NCBI GenBank assembly: GCA_041665305.1
Contig: JBAYJD010000004.1
Span: 1 to 64,000, forward strand
Reading direction: 5' to 3'
DNA: 64,000 nucleotides
DNA from: YA12-FULL-51-18 sp041665305
GTDB taxonomy: Bacteria > Elusimicrobiota > Elusimicrobia > Elusimicrobiales > UBA9959
The notes under the pieces: generated by a model
Seen by the model: the letters and a program-made list of their open reading frames with translations, nothing else
The model's database searches: none
Told to the model about the DNA's origin: nothing
Shown here: one piece after another, positions 7,352 to 15,825 of the stretch
Layout of the letters: every line of letters starts with the position of its first letter
Position numbering within the stretch: position 1 is the stretch's first letter
Made by a program: the position numbers and the translations under genes

Positions 7352-8779
7352 ATGTTCCAATTGACCAAAATTAAGAACAGGCTCGGCATAGCCGCGCTCT
7401 TTCTCGGCGACATCCTCTGCCTTCTTCTTATTTTCCAATTGTCGGTCATTTTGCGAAAAAGCCTGCTGCCGGTCATTTTTCACGACCTGCCGCTTTTCCT
7501 CAACGATCTTTCGATATACAGCTGGATCTTCCCCATCTGGCTGGGCATCATGACCTACGAAGGCGCTTATTCAAGGCGGTTCGCCGTCTGGGACGAAGTT
7601 AAATTCCTCTGGAAATCCTCCTTTTTCGCCTGCGTGGCGGTGTTCACCATACTTTTTATAAGCAAAAAAGGCCCGGAATTCTCCCGCACGCTTATGCTCA
7701 TCATGGGAGCCCTTTCGGTCCTGCTCTTTCCCTTTTTAAGGGCCGCACTTAAAAAAGTGATATATTCCGCGGGCCTCATGAAACGCAAAATGCTTATCGT
7801 CGGCTCCGGCGAAGCCGCCGTCTCCGCCTTTAACGCCGTGCGGAACGAACCCAACCTGGGCTATGATGTCGCAGGCTTCGTCGACGACTCTTCCGCTCAT
7901 GAAGAACTCTGCGGCTTAAAGGTCCATCCGCAGCTGGACCAGATAGAACGCTACATAAACAGCGCCGGCATCCACGATGTGATAGTGGCCAAACCGGAAC
8001 TGGACAAAGACGCGCTCAGCCATCTCATCAACGCCATACAGCACAAGGCCGAAAACACGCTCTACATCCCCGATTTCAAAGGCCTGGCCGTTTCGGGGAC
8101 CGAACTAAGATATTTTTTCCGCGAGCAGGCCATGATCATAGAAATAAGGAACAACTTATCCAATCCGCTGAATTACGCCGTCAAACGGAGCATAGACTAC
8201 CTGGCCGGACTCCTGCTGTTCCTGCTCTCCCTGCCCTTGCTGGCGCTGATCGCGCACCTGATCCGGCGCGATTCCCCCGGCCCGGCCTTCCTCCTCCAGC
8301 GCCGCATCGGCAGGAACGGCCGCCCCTTCAGGTGCTACAAATTCCGCACCATGTACCTGGACGCGGAAGAAAGACTTCACGCCATTTTAAAAGAAGACGC
8401 GAAAGCCAAAGCGGAATGGGACAAATTCTGGAAGCTGAAAAACGACCCGAGAATAACCAAAGCGGGACAATGGCTCAGGGCCACCTCGCTTGACGAACTT
8501 CCCCAGGTCATAAACATCCTGAAAGGCGAAATGAGCCTTATAGGCCCCCGCCCCTACCTGCCCAGGGAAAAAGAATTCCTGGTCGACGAAGGCGAAACCA
8601 TACTCAAACTTCCCCCCGGCATAACCGGCCTCTGGCAGATAAGCGGCCGCAGCGACACTTCCTACGACTTCCGCATAACCATGGACAGCTGGTATGTAAA
8701 GAACTGGGACCTCTGGCTGGACGTCATGATAATCTTCAAAACCATCGGCGTAGTCCTGAAAAAAGAAGGCGCCCGTTAA
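7352..8779 (+). CDS. Polyprenyl-phosphate sugar-1-phosphate transferase (WbaP/WcaJ type)
   Basis: 475 residues. It starts glycan assembly by moving a sugar-1-phosphate from its nucleotide to undecaprenyl phosphate at the inner membrane. Seen: about four N-terminal membrane helices (15-130), a CoA-binding-like domain (KMLIVGSGEAAVSAFNAV, about 145-270), a membrane re-entrant region (RSIDYLAGLLLFLLSLPLLA), and the catalytic C-terminus with YKFRTMYLDAEERL, TSLDELPQ, LIGPRPYLP and GITGLWQISGRS. It is plus-strand while the cluster it would serve runs on the minus strand. The TAA stop forms the edge of the AT palindrome at 8778. Confidence 0.94.
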   Translation: MFQLTKIKNRLGIAALFLGDILCLLLIFQLSVILRKSLLPVIFHDLPLFLNDLSIYSWIFPIWLGIMTYEGAYSRRFAVWDEVKFLWKSSFFACVAVFTILFISKKGPEFSRTLMLIMGALSVLLFPFLRAALKKVIYSAGLMKRKMLIVGSGEAAVSAFNAVRNEPNLGYDVAGFVDDSSAHEELCGLKVHPQLDQIERYINSAGIHDVIVAKPELDKDALSHLINAIQHKAENTLYIPDFKGLAVSGTELRYFFREQAMIIEIRNNLSNPLNYAVKRSIDYLAGLLLFLLSLPLLALIAHLIRRDSPGPAFLLQRRIGRNGRPFRCYKFRTMYLDAEERLHAILKEDAKAKAEWDKFWKLKNDPRITKAGQWLRATSLDELPQVINILKGEMSLIGPRPYLPREKEFLVDEGETILKLPPGITGLWQISGRSDTSYDFRITMDSWYVKNWDLWLDVMIIFKTIGVVLKKEGAR

Positions 8780-8802
8780 AAATTTTCGCCGCAAAAATTT
8801 TT
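8778..8802. repeat. Stop-codon AT palindrome, copy 3
   Basis: 8778-8788 and 8792-8802 form an inverted repeat with one mismatch. The left arm overlaps the TAA stop of the upstream gene. After TAA it matches copy 1 at 24 of 25 positions. Confidence 0.75.
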
Positions 8803-8880
8803 AGCGCATTATACTGCGATAAGTTTGCGAACTTCGTAAACTTGGCGACCTGCAGAATAATTTTGTTCTCCTGATTTCTC

Positions 8881-9013
8881 TAACGGAAACCATCCTAAAC
8901 TGCAGGATTACCAGGTTAATCTTGCATGTATTTTTAATCTGTGTTAATCTGCGCAATCTGCGGACACCCAGCTTCTATCCTGTCCATCCTGTCTATCCAT
9001 GTTGATTATCCAC
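8881..9013. repeat. Degenerate 'aatctg/tctgcgg' and 'cctgtc' repeat tract, left flank of AbiE module 1
   Basis: This AT-rich stretch repeats variants of AATCTG(T/C)G and CCTGTC(C/T)AT and ends with TGTCTATCCATGTTGAT (8990-9006). A similar tract with 16 of the same 17 bases (10677-10693) lies on the far side of the AbiE pair, in the same orientation. The rest of 8803-9028 has a weak hairpin (8821-8843) and no gene. Confidence 0.5.
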
Positions 9014-9028
9014 AAAAATCTGCGGCTT

Positions 9029-9844
9029 TCAACTTCCCAATCTCGAAAGCAGGATTTGTTTCAGATTCACGGCCAGGTCGTCCACATAGTCCCTGTCGGC
9101 GATAAGCGCATCCAGATCATACTTTATGCTTGCGGCGTCTATTTTTTCCACAGCGGCAATAAGCCTGGAGTAAAGTTCTTTTTTATCGGAAACATTTTCA
9201 ATGCAGGCCAGATTCGGCTCAATACCCTTCTGCAAATACCACATAAGGTCAAAATAGTCGCGCCCCTTAACCGTCGCGAGCGTTTCGCCTTTTTTGCCGG
9301 TTTTCGCCCATCGCCTATTAAGAACAGCACGGATCTTGGTGGCCATAAGCGTCGGCAGATCGAATGTTCTTACCAATACCGATTCCCCATGCTCAAAAAG
9401 CGGAATTATTTCCGTCTTATACTCGCGGCAAAACGAAATATCCGTATATAACTCCAGTTTTAAAAATAAAAGATCCGATTCCGGATACGACGCAAGTCCC
9501 AGATCAAAAAGCACGGGGAATTTCAGCAATACGCGAAACTTCTGAATCTTTGTTTCAACTTTAAAGCCGTGCCTGGCTGAAAAATACGCCTTTAAATCCC
9601 TCGCCAGAGCGTCCAGAGATACCACACCGTGAGCATCCACAAAATCCAGATCTTCGGACAGTCTCGGCAGACCGTGGCAATGTTTCAGCGCCGAACCTCC
9701 ATAAAACACAAGGCCCGAATAATCCTTCCGGGAATATATAAAAGCCAGCGCCAATGTCTGCAAATATTCCTTTACAAGGTTGCGCCGGAAAACCGCGGAC
9801 ACACCGCCGTTATCTGCCAGCAGACTTTTAAGATCATCCAGCAT
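9029..9844 (-). CDS. abiEii: AbiEii-type nucleotidyltransferase toxin
   Basis: 271 residues. AbiEii toxins are cytoplasmic nucleotidyltransferases of the DUF1814 family, paired with AbiEi antitoxins in abortive infection and plasmid stability. Seen: the family motif FYGGSALKHCHGLPRLSEDLDF at about 47-68 (a GS followed by DLD metal ligands), a central LPTLMATKIRAVLNRR, and KGRDYFDLMWYLQKG at about 190-204. The start overlaps the end of the abiEi gene by 11 nt, indicating translational coupling. Its low GC and repeat-bounded position suggest acquisition. Confidence 0.85.
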   Translation of the reverse strand: MLDDLKSLLADNGGVSAVFRRNLVKEYLQTLALAFIYSRKDYSGLVFYGGSALKHCHGLPRLSEDLDFVDAHGVVSLDALARDLKAYFSARHGFKVETKIQKFRVLLKFPVLFDLGLASYPESDLLFLKLELYTDISFCREYKTEIIPLFEHGESVLVRTFDLPTLMATKIRAVLNRRWAKTGKKGETLATVKGRDYFDLMWYLQKGIEPNLACIENVSDKKELYSRLIAAVEKIDAASIKYDLDALIADRDYVDDLAVNLKQILLSRLGS

Positions 9845-10475
9845 TTTTTATCCAGTCCGCAGCCACGGTCATTTTAGCCGTTTTTGAAACGGCGGCATAT
9901 TTCCTAAACTCGGCGATGTCGGCTCGGCTCAACCGCTCCAGGTTCAGGCGCAGCGCCTTAAAAGCGCTTTCACCGGCAAGCAGTTTGCGCCGTAAATAAA
10001 TGAAATCAAACAACGCCTTTATTTTTGAGGCCCTGCATACTGGGAAACCGCCTTCCGCCGCAGTTTCATATCCCCAAAAAAGCGGTTTTTTAATTTTGTG
10101 ATAACTGAAAAGCCCCAGAGCGTTTTTATATACCGCCGTTTTATTGGCGGTAATCAATGTGAAGTTAACCGGCGCCTCGGTCAGCAGGTTGTGCTTATAA
10201 AGCACATAATCAAGGCTTAGGTAAGCTGGACTGTAAAGCTTGACGGCAAGGAACTCAAGATACTGCGTCCATATACCCTTGATTTTTACGGCATCGCAAT
10301 ATGCCCGGCTGACATAAACACCCCGCTTAAAACGTATAATATCGCCGCGCTTTTCCAATCTCGAAAGCAGAAGCCGCAGATAATCGTTTTTCAAATTAAA
10401 AACACTAAGCCCCCCCACAGTAAAATACGGCATACGGGCAAGCTGCAAACGAATCTCTTTGGGTTTGGGTGTCAT
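9834..10475 (-). CDS. abiEi: AbiEi-type antitoxin/autoregulator
   Basis: 213 residues from the ATG at 10475. AbiEi proteins neutralise AbiEii and bind inverted repeats upstream of their own operon through an N-terminal winged helix. Seen: MPYFTVGGLSVFNL and LLLSRLEKRGDIIRFKRGVYV at about 15-55 (wHTH-like with wing), then the typical YLSLDYVLYKHNLLTEAP. An upstream TTG (10514) is possible, but the ATG lies exactly 7 nt after a TATATT -10 box and has no SD, so a leaderless start is favoured. Confidence 0.82.
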   Translation of the reverse strand: MTPKPKEIRLQLARMPYFTVGGLSVFNLKNDYLRLLLSRLEKRGDIIRFKRGVYVSRAYCDAVKIKGIWTQYLEFLAVKLYSPAYLSLDYVLYKHNLLTEAPVNFTLITANKTAVYKNALGLFSYHKIKKPLFWGYETAAEGGFPVCRASKIKALFDFIYLRRKLLAGESAFKALRLNLERLSRADIAEFRKYAAVSKTAKMTVAADWIKNAG

Positions 10476-10482
10476 TTCTGAT

Positions 10483-10527
10483 AATATACAAAAAATGATT
10501 GCTTTTGGAAACAACCTTCAACCATTT
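10483..10527 (-). promoter_or_regulatory. Promoter and possible operator of AbiE module 1
   Basis: TATATT (10483-10488, minus strand) lies 7 nt before the abiEi ATG. Upstream, 10493-10501 and 10519-10527 form an imperfect inverted repeat (AAATGATTG/CAACCATTT, one mismatch) that could be the AbiEi operator. Support is modest. Confidence 0.35.
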
Positions 10528-10576
10528 CTTCTATAGTGATTTATTTTCCAGAATTCGGATGACTTCACAGCGCCGC

Positions 10577-10695
10577 ACTCAATCTGCATAAATCTGTGAA
10601 ATCTGCGGATTCGGGATCATAATCGGCGTTAGTCTGCGGATAACCTGGGTATGCTTCTGATTCCTGTCTTAAATCGTGTCTATCCATGTCGATTG
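10577..10695. repeat. Degenerate 'aatctg/tctgcgg' repeat tract, right flank of AbiE module 1
   Basis: Contains AATCTGCATAAATCTGTGAA, ATCTGCGGAT, AGTCTGCGGATAA and TGTCTATCCATGTCGAT (10677-10693), repeating the vocabulary of 8881-9013 in the same orientation. No gene is seen in 10515-10746. Confidence 0.5.
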
Positions 10696-10746
10696 TCTTA
10701 GCGTGCAGATTTCAGAATTGAGTATTATGTCACCGGAATTAGGCGG

Positions 10747-11874
10747 CTACGCGCGGACGATCGCCTTGAAGATTTCAAGGTGCTCCTGCGCCGTTTTTTC
10801 CCAGCTGAAAAGTTTCGCCCTTTCAAGACCGGCAGAGCTTAAAGTTTTTCTGAGAGAATCATCCCCCGCCACTTTTTTAATTCCCTGAGCGATGCCGTCG
10901 ATATCGTGCGGGTCGATATAAACCGCCGCTCCGCCGCACACTTCCGGCAGGCTGGCCGCTTTTGAAACCACCACGGGGCAGCCGCAGGCCATGGCCTCAA
11001 GCGGCGGCAGTCCGAACCCCTCATAGAATGAGGGATATAGAAAAAAAGAGGCAAGATTATATAACGCTCCCAGCTCCGCGTCCGTTATATAGCCAAGGTA
11101 AACCGCTTCGTCTTTAACTTTTGCCAGCAACTCCATGATCTCCTTGTTTTCCCAGCCTTTAAACCCGACAAACACAAGCTTAAACCCGGCCCTGGCGGAC
11201 CGGTCAAGGCTGGAATAAGCTTTTAAAAGGCTTATAAGGTTCTTGCGCGGCTCCATGGAACCGACACAAAGAATAAACCTGTCCGGCAGGGAATATTTGG
11301 CCTTAACGGGGGCAAGCTCCTCCGCCGACATAAGCCGGAACACCTCTTTGTTAAACCCGAGCCGCACCACGCGCAGCTTCTCCGCAGGCAGGCCGAATTT
11401 ATTAACAGCCTCGTCCCGCACAAAGTCCGAAATAGCTATGATCCCGTCGGCCCTGCCTATATTTTTCCAGAACTTTTTCCTGAAATAATCTATGCGTTCG
11501 CGCGGGTGCCACTGCGGATAATCCTCGAAGGAAAAATCCATTATCGAAACCACCGTCCGCCGGGCCCGGACGCGCAGCGGAATAAAATTAGGCTCAAAAT
11601 AAAGGTCGAACGGCTTCAAGGTTAACGGGCAGATATTGTCTTTTATGGACCGGGCGAACTTCTTCATGGCCGGGACCTGTTTAACCAGTTCCTTGATCTC
11701 GTAAAAAGCGCCCCTGTTTTCCGAGGCGAAAAGTTTTTTGGAAAAATACCCGTAATAATAGGAATAGTCGTTTTCCGGGGCCAGCAGGGCCATAGCCCTG
11801 GCGGTCTGGTAGGTGTAATTCCCCACCCCGGTAAGCGTGGAAAGCAAAGGCGTGGTGTTTATCGCTATTTTCAT
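10747..11874 (-). CDS. Family 4 glycosyltransferase (GT-B)
   Basis: 375 residues from MKIAINTTPLL. Probably transfers a sugar from a nucleotide donor to the growing lipid-linked glycan at the cytoplasmic membrane face; donor and acceptor are unknown. Seen: the N-terminal GVGNYTYQ loop, FILCVGSMEPRKNL at mid-length, and the donor-site EGFGLPPLEAMACGCPVVVS near 290-310. An in-frame start 57 nt earlier would overlap the preceding gene, so the internal ATG, which begins the fold, was preferred. It begins 22 nt downstream of the 1253-residue protein gene. Confidence 0.85.
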   Translation of the reverse strand: MKIAINTTPLLSTLTGVGNYTYQTARAMALLAPENDYSYYYGYFSKKLFASENRGAFYEIKELVKQVPAMKKFARSIKDNICPLTLKPFDLYFEPNFIPLRVRARRTVVSIMDFSFEDYPQWHPRERIDYFRKKFWKNIGRADGIIAISDFVRDEAVNKFGLPAEKLRVVRLGFNKEVFRLMSAEELAPVKAKYSLPDRFILCVGSMEPRKNLISLLKAYSSLDRSARAGFKLVFVGFKGWENKEIMELLAKVKDEAVYLGYITDAELGALYNLASFFLYPSFYEGFGLPPLEAMACGCPVVVSKAASLPEVCGGAAVYIDPHDIDGIAQGIKKVAGDDSLRKTLSSAGLERAKLFSWEKTAQEHLEIFKAIVRA

Positions 11875-11896
11875 CTGAATATCGCGACGCTCAACC

Positions 11897-14800
11897 TTAC
11901 AAATTCTCAGGCTCTCCCGCCTGGGCGTCATTCCTGGTTCTATATAATCCCACGCCTTCCTTAAACACCCCTATCACAAGGCAGTAATATACCACTATGG
12001 CCGCCTGTTCGGCCACAGGCTGCATACCGGTTGAAACAAACCCGGCCGTGAACACAAGGCCTAAAATGGCGGCGGCAAAATAAGGCTTGGCCGGATCCGT
12101 CTCCAATTCCTCCGCCAACCCGGGACCAAAACGGCGGATCACAGGCGCCAAAACCGCCGCCAGATACCGGCCGGCAAAAGCCAGCGCCAGAGCGCCGAAG
12201 GTAAAATAGTAGTTTTCTCCGCCAGAAACCGGCGACCGCAGACCGGCCCCATACAATCCTCCGGCTGCGGCGCTCCAGAATGCGGCAAGAGTCCGCGCTT
12301 TATTACTAGACAAACAGCGCAGGAGGCGCGCGCCCTTCTGTGCCCCGTCCGTAGCAAGCCAGGGCAAAAAGAAGTAAATAACAGCCGACAGCGGCAGAAG
12401 ATTCCATCTGACCTCAGAAACCAGCCTGCCGCGGCCCGCCGTCCAGACCGCATACAACGCCGCCAGGACTCCCAGAATTTTTAAAAACGGCGGCAGCCCG
12501 GAACCGTCCGCGAACCACCAGCCGGAACTTGCCCGGCCCGTATTGCGCAGGTTATGCCAATAAGCCCCCGCTCCCAGAATAATAAAGAACATGACTCTGG
12601 CCCCGGAGGCGGGCCCCGCCAGGCCCGCGGCGTACCACAAGCCCGGACCAAGCGCGGCGAATAAAATAATTTTGTTCGCTAACGCAAAATAATTTTTCGC
12701 ATATTCCCATGCCGTACCGGTCCCCGTTTTAACGCCCCCCCACAAGAGGCCGGAAAGGCTCCCCGTCTTCACCGCAAACCAGTTCCATGGGATCTTTCTA
12801 AAACCTTTCCAGGCTAGGAAAGCTAGCAACGCGTATACCGCCAGCTTCAGCAATTTAACCGGCAGCCCGGGGCCGGCCGCGGGGACAGGCGGGGTAATAA
12901 GCCTGTCCCAGGCTTCCGACGAAACAGCAGGCAACGGCTCCACGACCGCAGAATCAAGTTGAAACCAGGGATGTTCCGCCGGCTCCAGCCTGCCGGAAGC
13001 CGCCAGCCTGGACGAGGCGTCCGGCTTACCGATAAGCTCTACCGTTTTTTCAGGCAGCTCTTTGAAGCTGTTCGCGTCCCTATAGAAATCCAGGCTCCGG
13101 CCAAAGGCCGAAGCCACAGGCCAATCCGCAAAAGAGTCCGCTACAGAAACCATCTTATAGCCCTCGTAGACCATGCCGAATTCAAAGCTCTTGTCCGGAG
13201 AAAAACTTAGCTCTCCAAGCTCCGCCTTGTACGAAGCCCCTATAAATTTGCCGATATCTTTGTTGCCTGCTGAAAGTTCGGAAGGGGTCACAAAAATGCG
13301 GCCTTGCGCGCCTTTAGGACAAAGGGCCGCGGTTATGGCGGACTTTTCTCCCTCCAGGGTCAGCTTAAGCCAGCACGGATTTGCCGCGGCCGTTCTTGCA
13401 GGCACCCGGTATGAAAAGCCGACGCCTTTAAACCATTCGACAGGCTGCCCGGCGGCGGCCCGCCAGCTAAGCGCGGCCGAACCGGAATAACCGGGAGGCA
13501 AGGAACCTTGCAACATACCCTTTGAAGCCGAAAGCAAAGCCCCTGCGGGAGCGGAAACACTTCCGGCCACGGGGAAATCAGGAAATTCTCCCGGCAATTT
13601 AAGTTCAAATGCCCGGACTCCCTCCATCAAAACAGGCTCGAAAAGCGCCAATTCCTTAAACTTCAGGCGGTATGCTCCCCCGGACAACAAGAAGTTGAAG
13701 CGCAGGCTTTTAAGCCTGCCCGCGCGGCCCAGAACCTCAGGGCGATTGTGGTTGATACGCAGGCTGAACTCCCCGTCCTCAAAAACAGCCGTAAGCTCGG
13801 TCGAAAGGATCTTGTCCGCGCCCTCCGGCAGAGACAAAAACAGCCTTGTATCGGCCTTGATCTCCGAGGGTAAAGACAGGGAAAGCCGTAAATGACGCCC
13901 TTCGCCCGCAAGCACAAAACCGTCAGGGGAAGATTCGACGCTTACAAAAGGCTTGCCGGCTGAAAAGCCGACGCCGTGGTCAAGAATAGCCATGCGGCCG
14001 CGATCTTCAGGGTGCGCGGAGGCCTCGGCCCGCAACCTTTGTTCTTCGCTTTCGTACTTATCACGCAAAACAAAAGGTAATGTGGCGGCTTCCTCGGGTT
14101 CCGCAGTTTTAACCTGCGAAGCCAAAAATGCCCGCACCTGTTTTTCATACGGCAGAAGCGAAAGGTCCGGCAAAGGCTTCGCGGCCGGCAATTTCGCGCT
14201 TAAAACAGCGAAAGGGAAATAGCCCCGCATCACCGGCCAGACCTCTCCGGTTTCAGACGGCAGCGGATTTGAAACTTCCTCCCCCCAGCGGCTTAAGAAG
14301 GACTCTCCATAGCCGTAATAAAGCGGCGCTTTAACCTCGCACAGGCTCACAAGGCGGACATCTTTAATTGAACCAGCCGATAGCGCGGCGGGCGCGTCAG
14401 GAGTTAAAATTATTTTCCCGTCCTTAAAAAACACTTCGCCCAGGCGGGTCAAAGGCCGGAGATCCACTACCATCCTTGTGATCGAACCGTCCAAAGCCGT
14501 AAGATGAGCGGGCAAAGGCTCAAACCGGACTTTAGATCGTCCCGATGTAATTTCAGCGCCCCGCGCCGGTTGGCCGGCCGCGGGAAACAATTCCTCTTCC
14601 TGCCGGCCAAGTTTTTGAAAGACCACCCGCTCAAGCGGGCGGACCGAGGCCACGACTTCGGGCGAGCCTTTGACAAACACTATTATTTCCTGCAAAAAAG
14701 CCGTGTCTTTGCCCGCAAAACGGTCTTTTAAAAGAGCCGGCAGAGCTAAACGCCAAAGCGTACCCTCAGAGGTGTAACCAGCGGGCAAAGCGCCAAGTTC

Positions 14801-15658
14801 AGTCATAACTCCTGGACTGTAATTGTCTTTCGCGGCAAGCCGCACATTGACGCCAACCGGTTCCGTACCCGGGGCAAAAATAAAGTCCAGATATTCAAAT
14901 CCGGTTATCTCCATATGCATACGGCGCTGGATCACGGTCGCGTCTCCCAGGCCTGTATAACGCCAGTGTTCGTCGGGCTTTCTCCGGAGAACGCGGCCAA
15001 GGCTATAGGAGTATTTTTTTGGCAGCCAGACGGACTTGGCGGGCTCAAAAGTGACAGCCGGGGACAAAACGCTTTGCCCCGAAAAAGCCGCCACGCGCTG
15101 GGGAACCCCGCCGTAATAATCCGGGATTTCGCCGGAAATTTGCGCCGACAAATTCACCGGCGAACCGGGAATGAGGTTCTGATAATCGATCCACAATTCG
15201 TCAAAACCGGTAAGCGCCTGCGAATCCAAGGCGGAGCTGGAGAATGAAAGGTCAAAGTGCCGCGGTCCGGCGGCCGGCAGCCAGCCGTAATTTTGACCCA
15301 TCACGCGCCAGCCCCCCGCGTCCGCCACGGAAGCCGGTCCGGCGCACGCGCCGGAAGAGGAACTCACAGCCAGCGGCAGCGTCTCGCAAACAGCCGCGCG
15401 CTTCTCCGTCTTCAGCGAAACCGCGGCCTTAAGAGTAAAAGCTGCGCGTCCGTCAACGGGGAGCTTAGCGAGCGCGGAGAAAAAGCCGGAGGCCGCCTTT
15501 TTTGTTTCCACAGCGTCCGAATTTCGCGCGTAAATTGCAAACGACCTGTCGCCTTCCACCAGGTACGCGTTTAACTGCGGCAGGGCCACAACCGGTATAA
15601 ACAAAACAATCTGGATTACTATAAATTTAGATCTGTTATTCATAAAAAAGGAGTTCAC
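11897..15658 (-). CDS. Very large membrane protein of unknown function
   Basis: 1253 residues; I do not recognise the family. Seen: an N-terminal hydrophobic segment (FIVIQIVLFIPVVALPQL, about 13-30), then about 930 residues of beta-looking, motif-poor sequence that is probably extracytoplasmic, then about nine hydrophobic helices from about 965 to 1235. The middle has several stretches of jelly-roll or carbohydrate-binding flavour (for example WRVMGQNYGW and HFDLSFSSSALD), but no catalytic signature. A periplasmic platform attached to a membrane domain would suit glycan modification or export (inference). The start is either the GTG at 15658 or the ATG at 15643; neither has a clear SD. Confidence 0.75.
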   Translation of the reverse strand: MNSFFMNNRSKFIVIQIVLFIPVVALPQLNAYLVEGDRSFAIYARNSDAVETKKAASGFFSALAKLPVDGRAAFTLKAAVSLKTEKRAAVCETLPLAVSSSSGACAGPASVADAGGWRVMGQNYGWLPAAGPRHFDLSFSSSALDSQALTGFDELWIDYQNLIPGSPVNLSAQISGEIPDYYGGVPQRVAAFSGQSVLSPAVTFEPAKSVWLPKKYSYSLGRVLRRKPDEHWRYTGLGDATVIQRRMHMEITGFEYLDFIFAPGTEPVGVNVRLAAKDNYSPGVMTELGALPAGYTSEGTLWRLALPALLKDRFAGKDTAFLQEIIVFVKGSPEVVASVRPLERVVFQKLGRQEEELFPAAGQPARGAEITSGRSKVRFEPLPAHLTALDGSITRMVVDLRPLTRLGEVFFKDGKIILTPDAPAALSAGSIKDVRLVSLCEVKAPLYYGYGESFLSRWGEEVSNPLPSETGEVWPVMRGYFPFAVLSAKLPAAKPLPDLSLLPYEKQVRAFLASQVKTAEPEEAATLPFVLRDKYESEEQRLRAEASAHPEDRGRMAILDHGVGFSAGKPFVSVESSPDGFVLAGEGRHLRLSLSLPSEIKADTRLFLSLPEGADKILSTELTAVFEDGEFSLRINHNRPEVLGRAGRLKSLRFNFLLSGGAYRLKFKELALFEPVLMEGVRAFELKLPGEFPDFPVAGSVSAPAGALLSASKGMLQGSLPPGYSGSAALSWRAAAGQPVEWFKGVGFSYRVPARTAAANPCWLKLTLEGEKSAITAALCPKGAQGRIFVTPSELSAGNKDIGKFIGASYKAELGELSFSPDKSFEFGMVYEGYKMVSVADSFADWPVASAFGRSLDFYRDANSFKELPEKTVELIGKPDASSRLAASGRLEPAEHPWFQLDSAVVEPLPAVSSEAWDRLITPPVPAAGPGLPVKLLKLAVYALLAFLAWKGFRKIPWNWFAVKTGSLSGLLWGGVKTGTGTAWEYAKNYFALANKIILFAALGPGLWYAAGLAGPASGARVMFFIILGAGAYWHNLRNTGRASSGWWFADGSGLPPFLKILGVLAALYAVWTAGRGRLVSEVRWNLLPLSAVIYFFLPWLATDGAQKGARLLRCLSSNKARTLAAFWSAAAGGLYGAGLRSPVSGGENYYFTFGALALAFAGRYLAAVLAPVIRRFGPGLAEELETDPAKPYFAAAILGLVFTAGFVSTGMQPVAEQAAIVVYYCLVIGVFKEGVGLYRTRNDAQAGEPENL

Positions 15659-15738
15659 GACTCATTTAAAAAGAATATCCATGCCGGGATGATACTGATT
15701 TTCACGCCTTCCGCACTTCATCTTCAAACATCATAATT

Positions 15739-15744
15739 ATTATA
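15739..15744 (-). promoter_or_regulatory. Candidate -10 box upstream of the 1253-residue protein gene
   Basis: TATAAT on the minus strand in the AT-rich spacer 15659-15825, about 80 nt before the gene. The -35 region is not convincing. Confidence 0.3.
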
Positions 15745-15825
15745 ACATGCTAACCAATATTAAATATAATTTACCCGAGGCGGCGGGATCAGCTCTACAT
15801 TTTCTTAGAGACGTCACCAGAAATT

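Noticed and set aside
9037..10370. 16-bp identical string (ccaatctcgaaagcag) inside both abiEi and abiEii of module 1
   Set aside because: Both copies encode the common Leu-Leu-Ser-Arg-Leu in different proteins at unrelated places; chance plus codon use is enough to explain it.
15643..15660. AGGAG near the start of the 1253-residue gene
   Set aside because: It lies on the plus strand (antisense to the gene), so it cannot be the ribosome-binding site.
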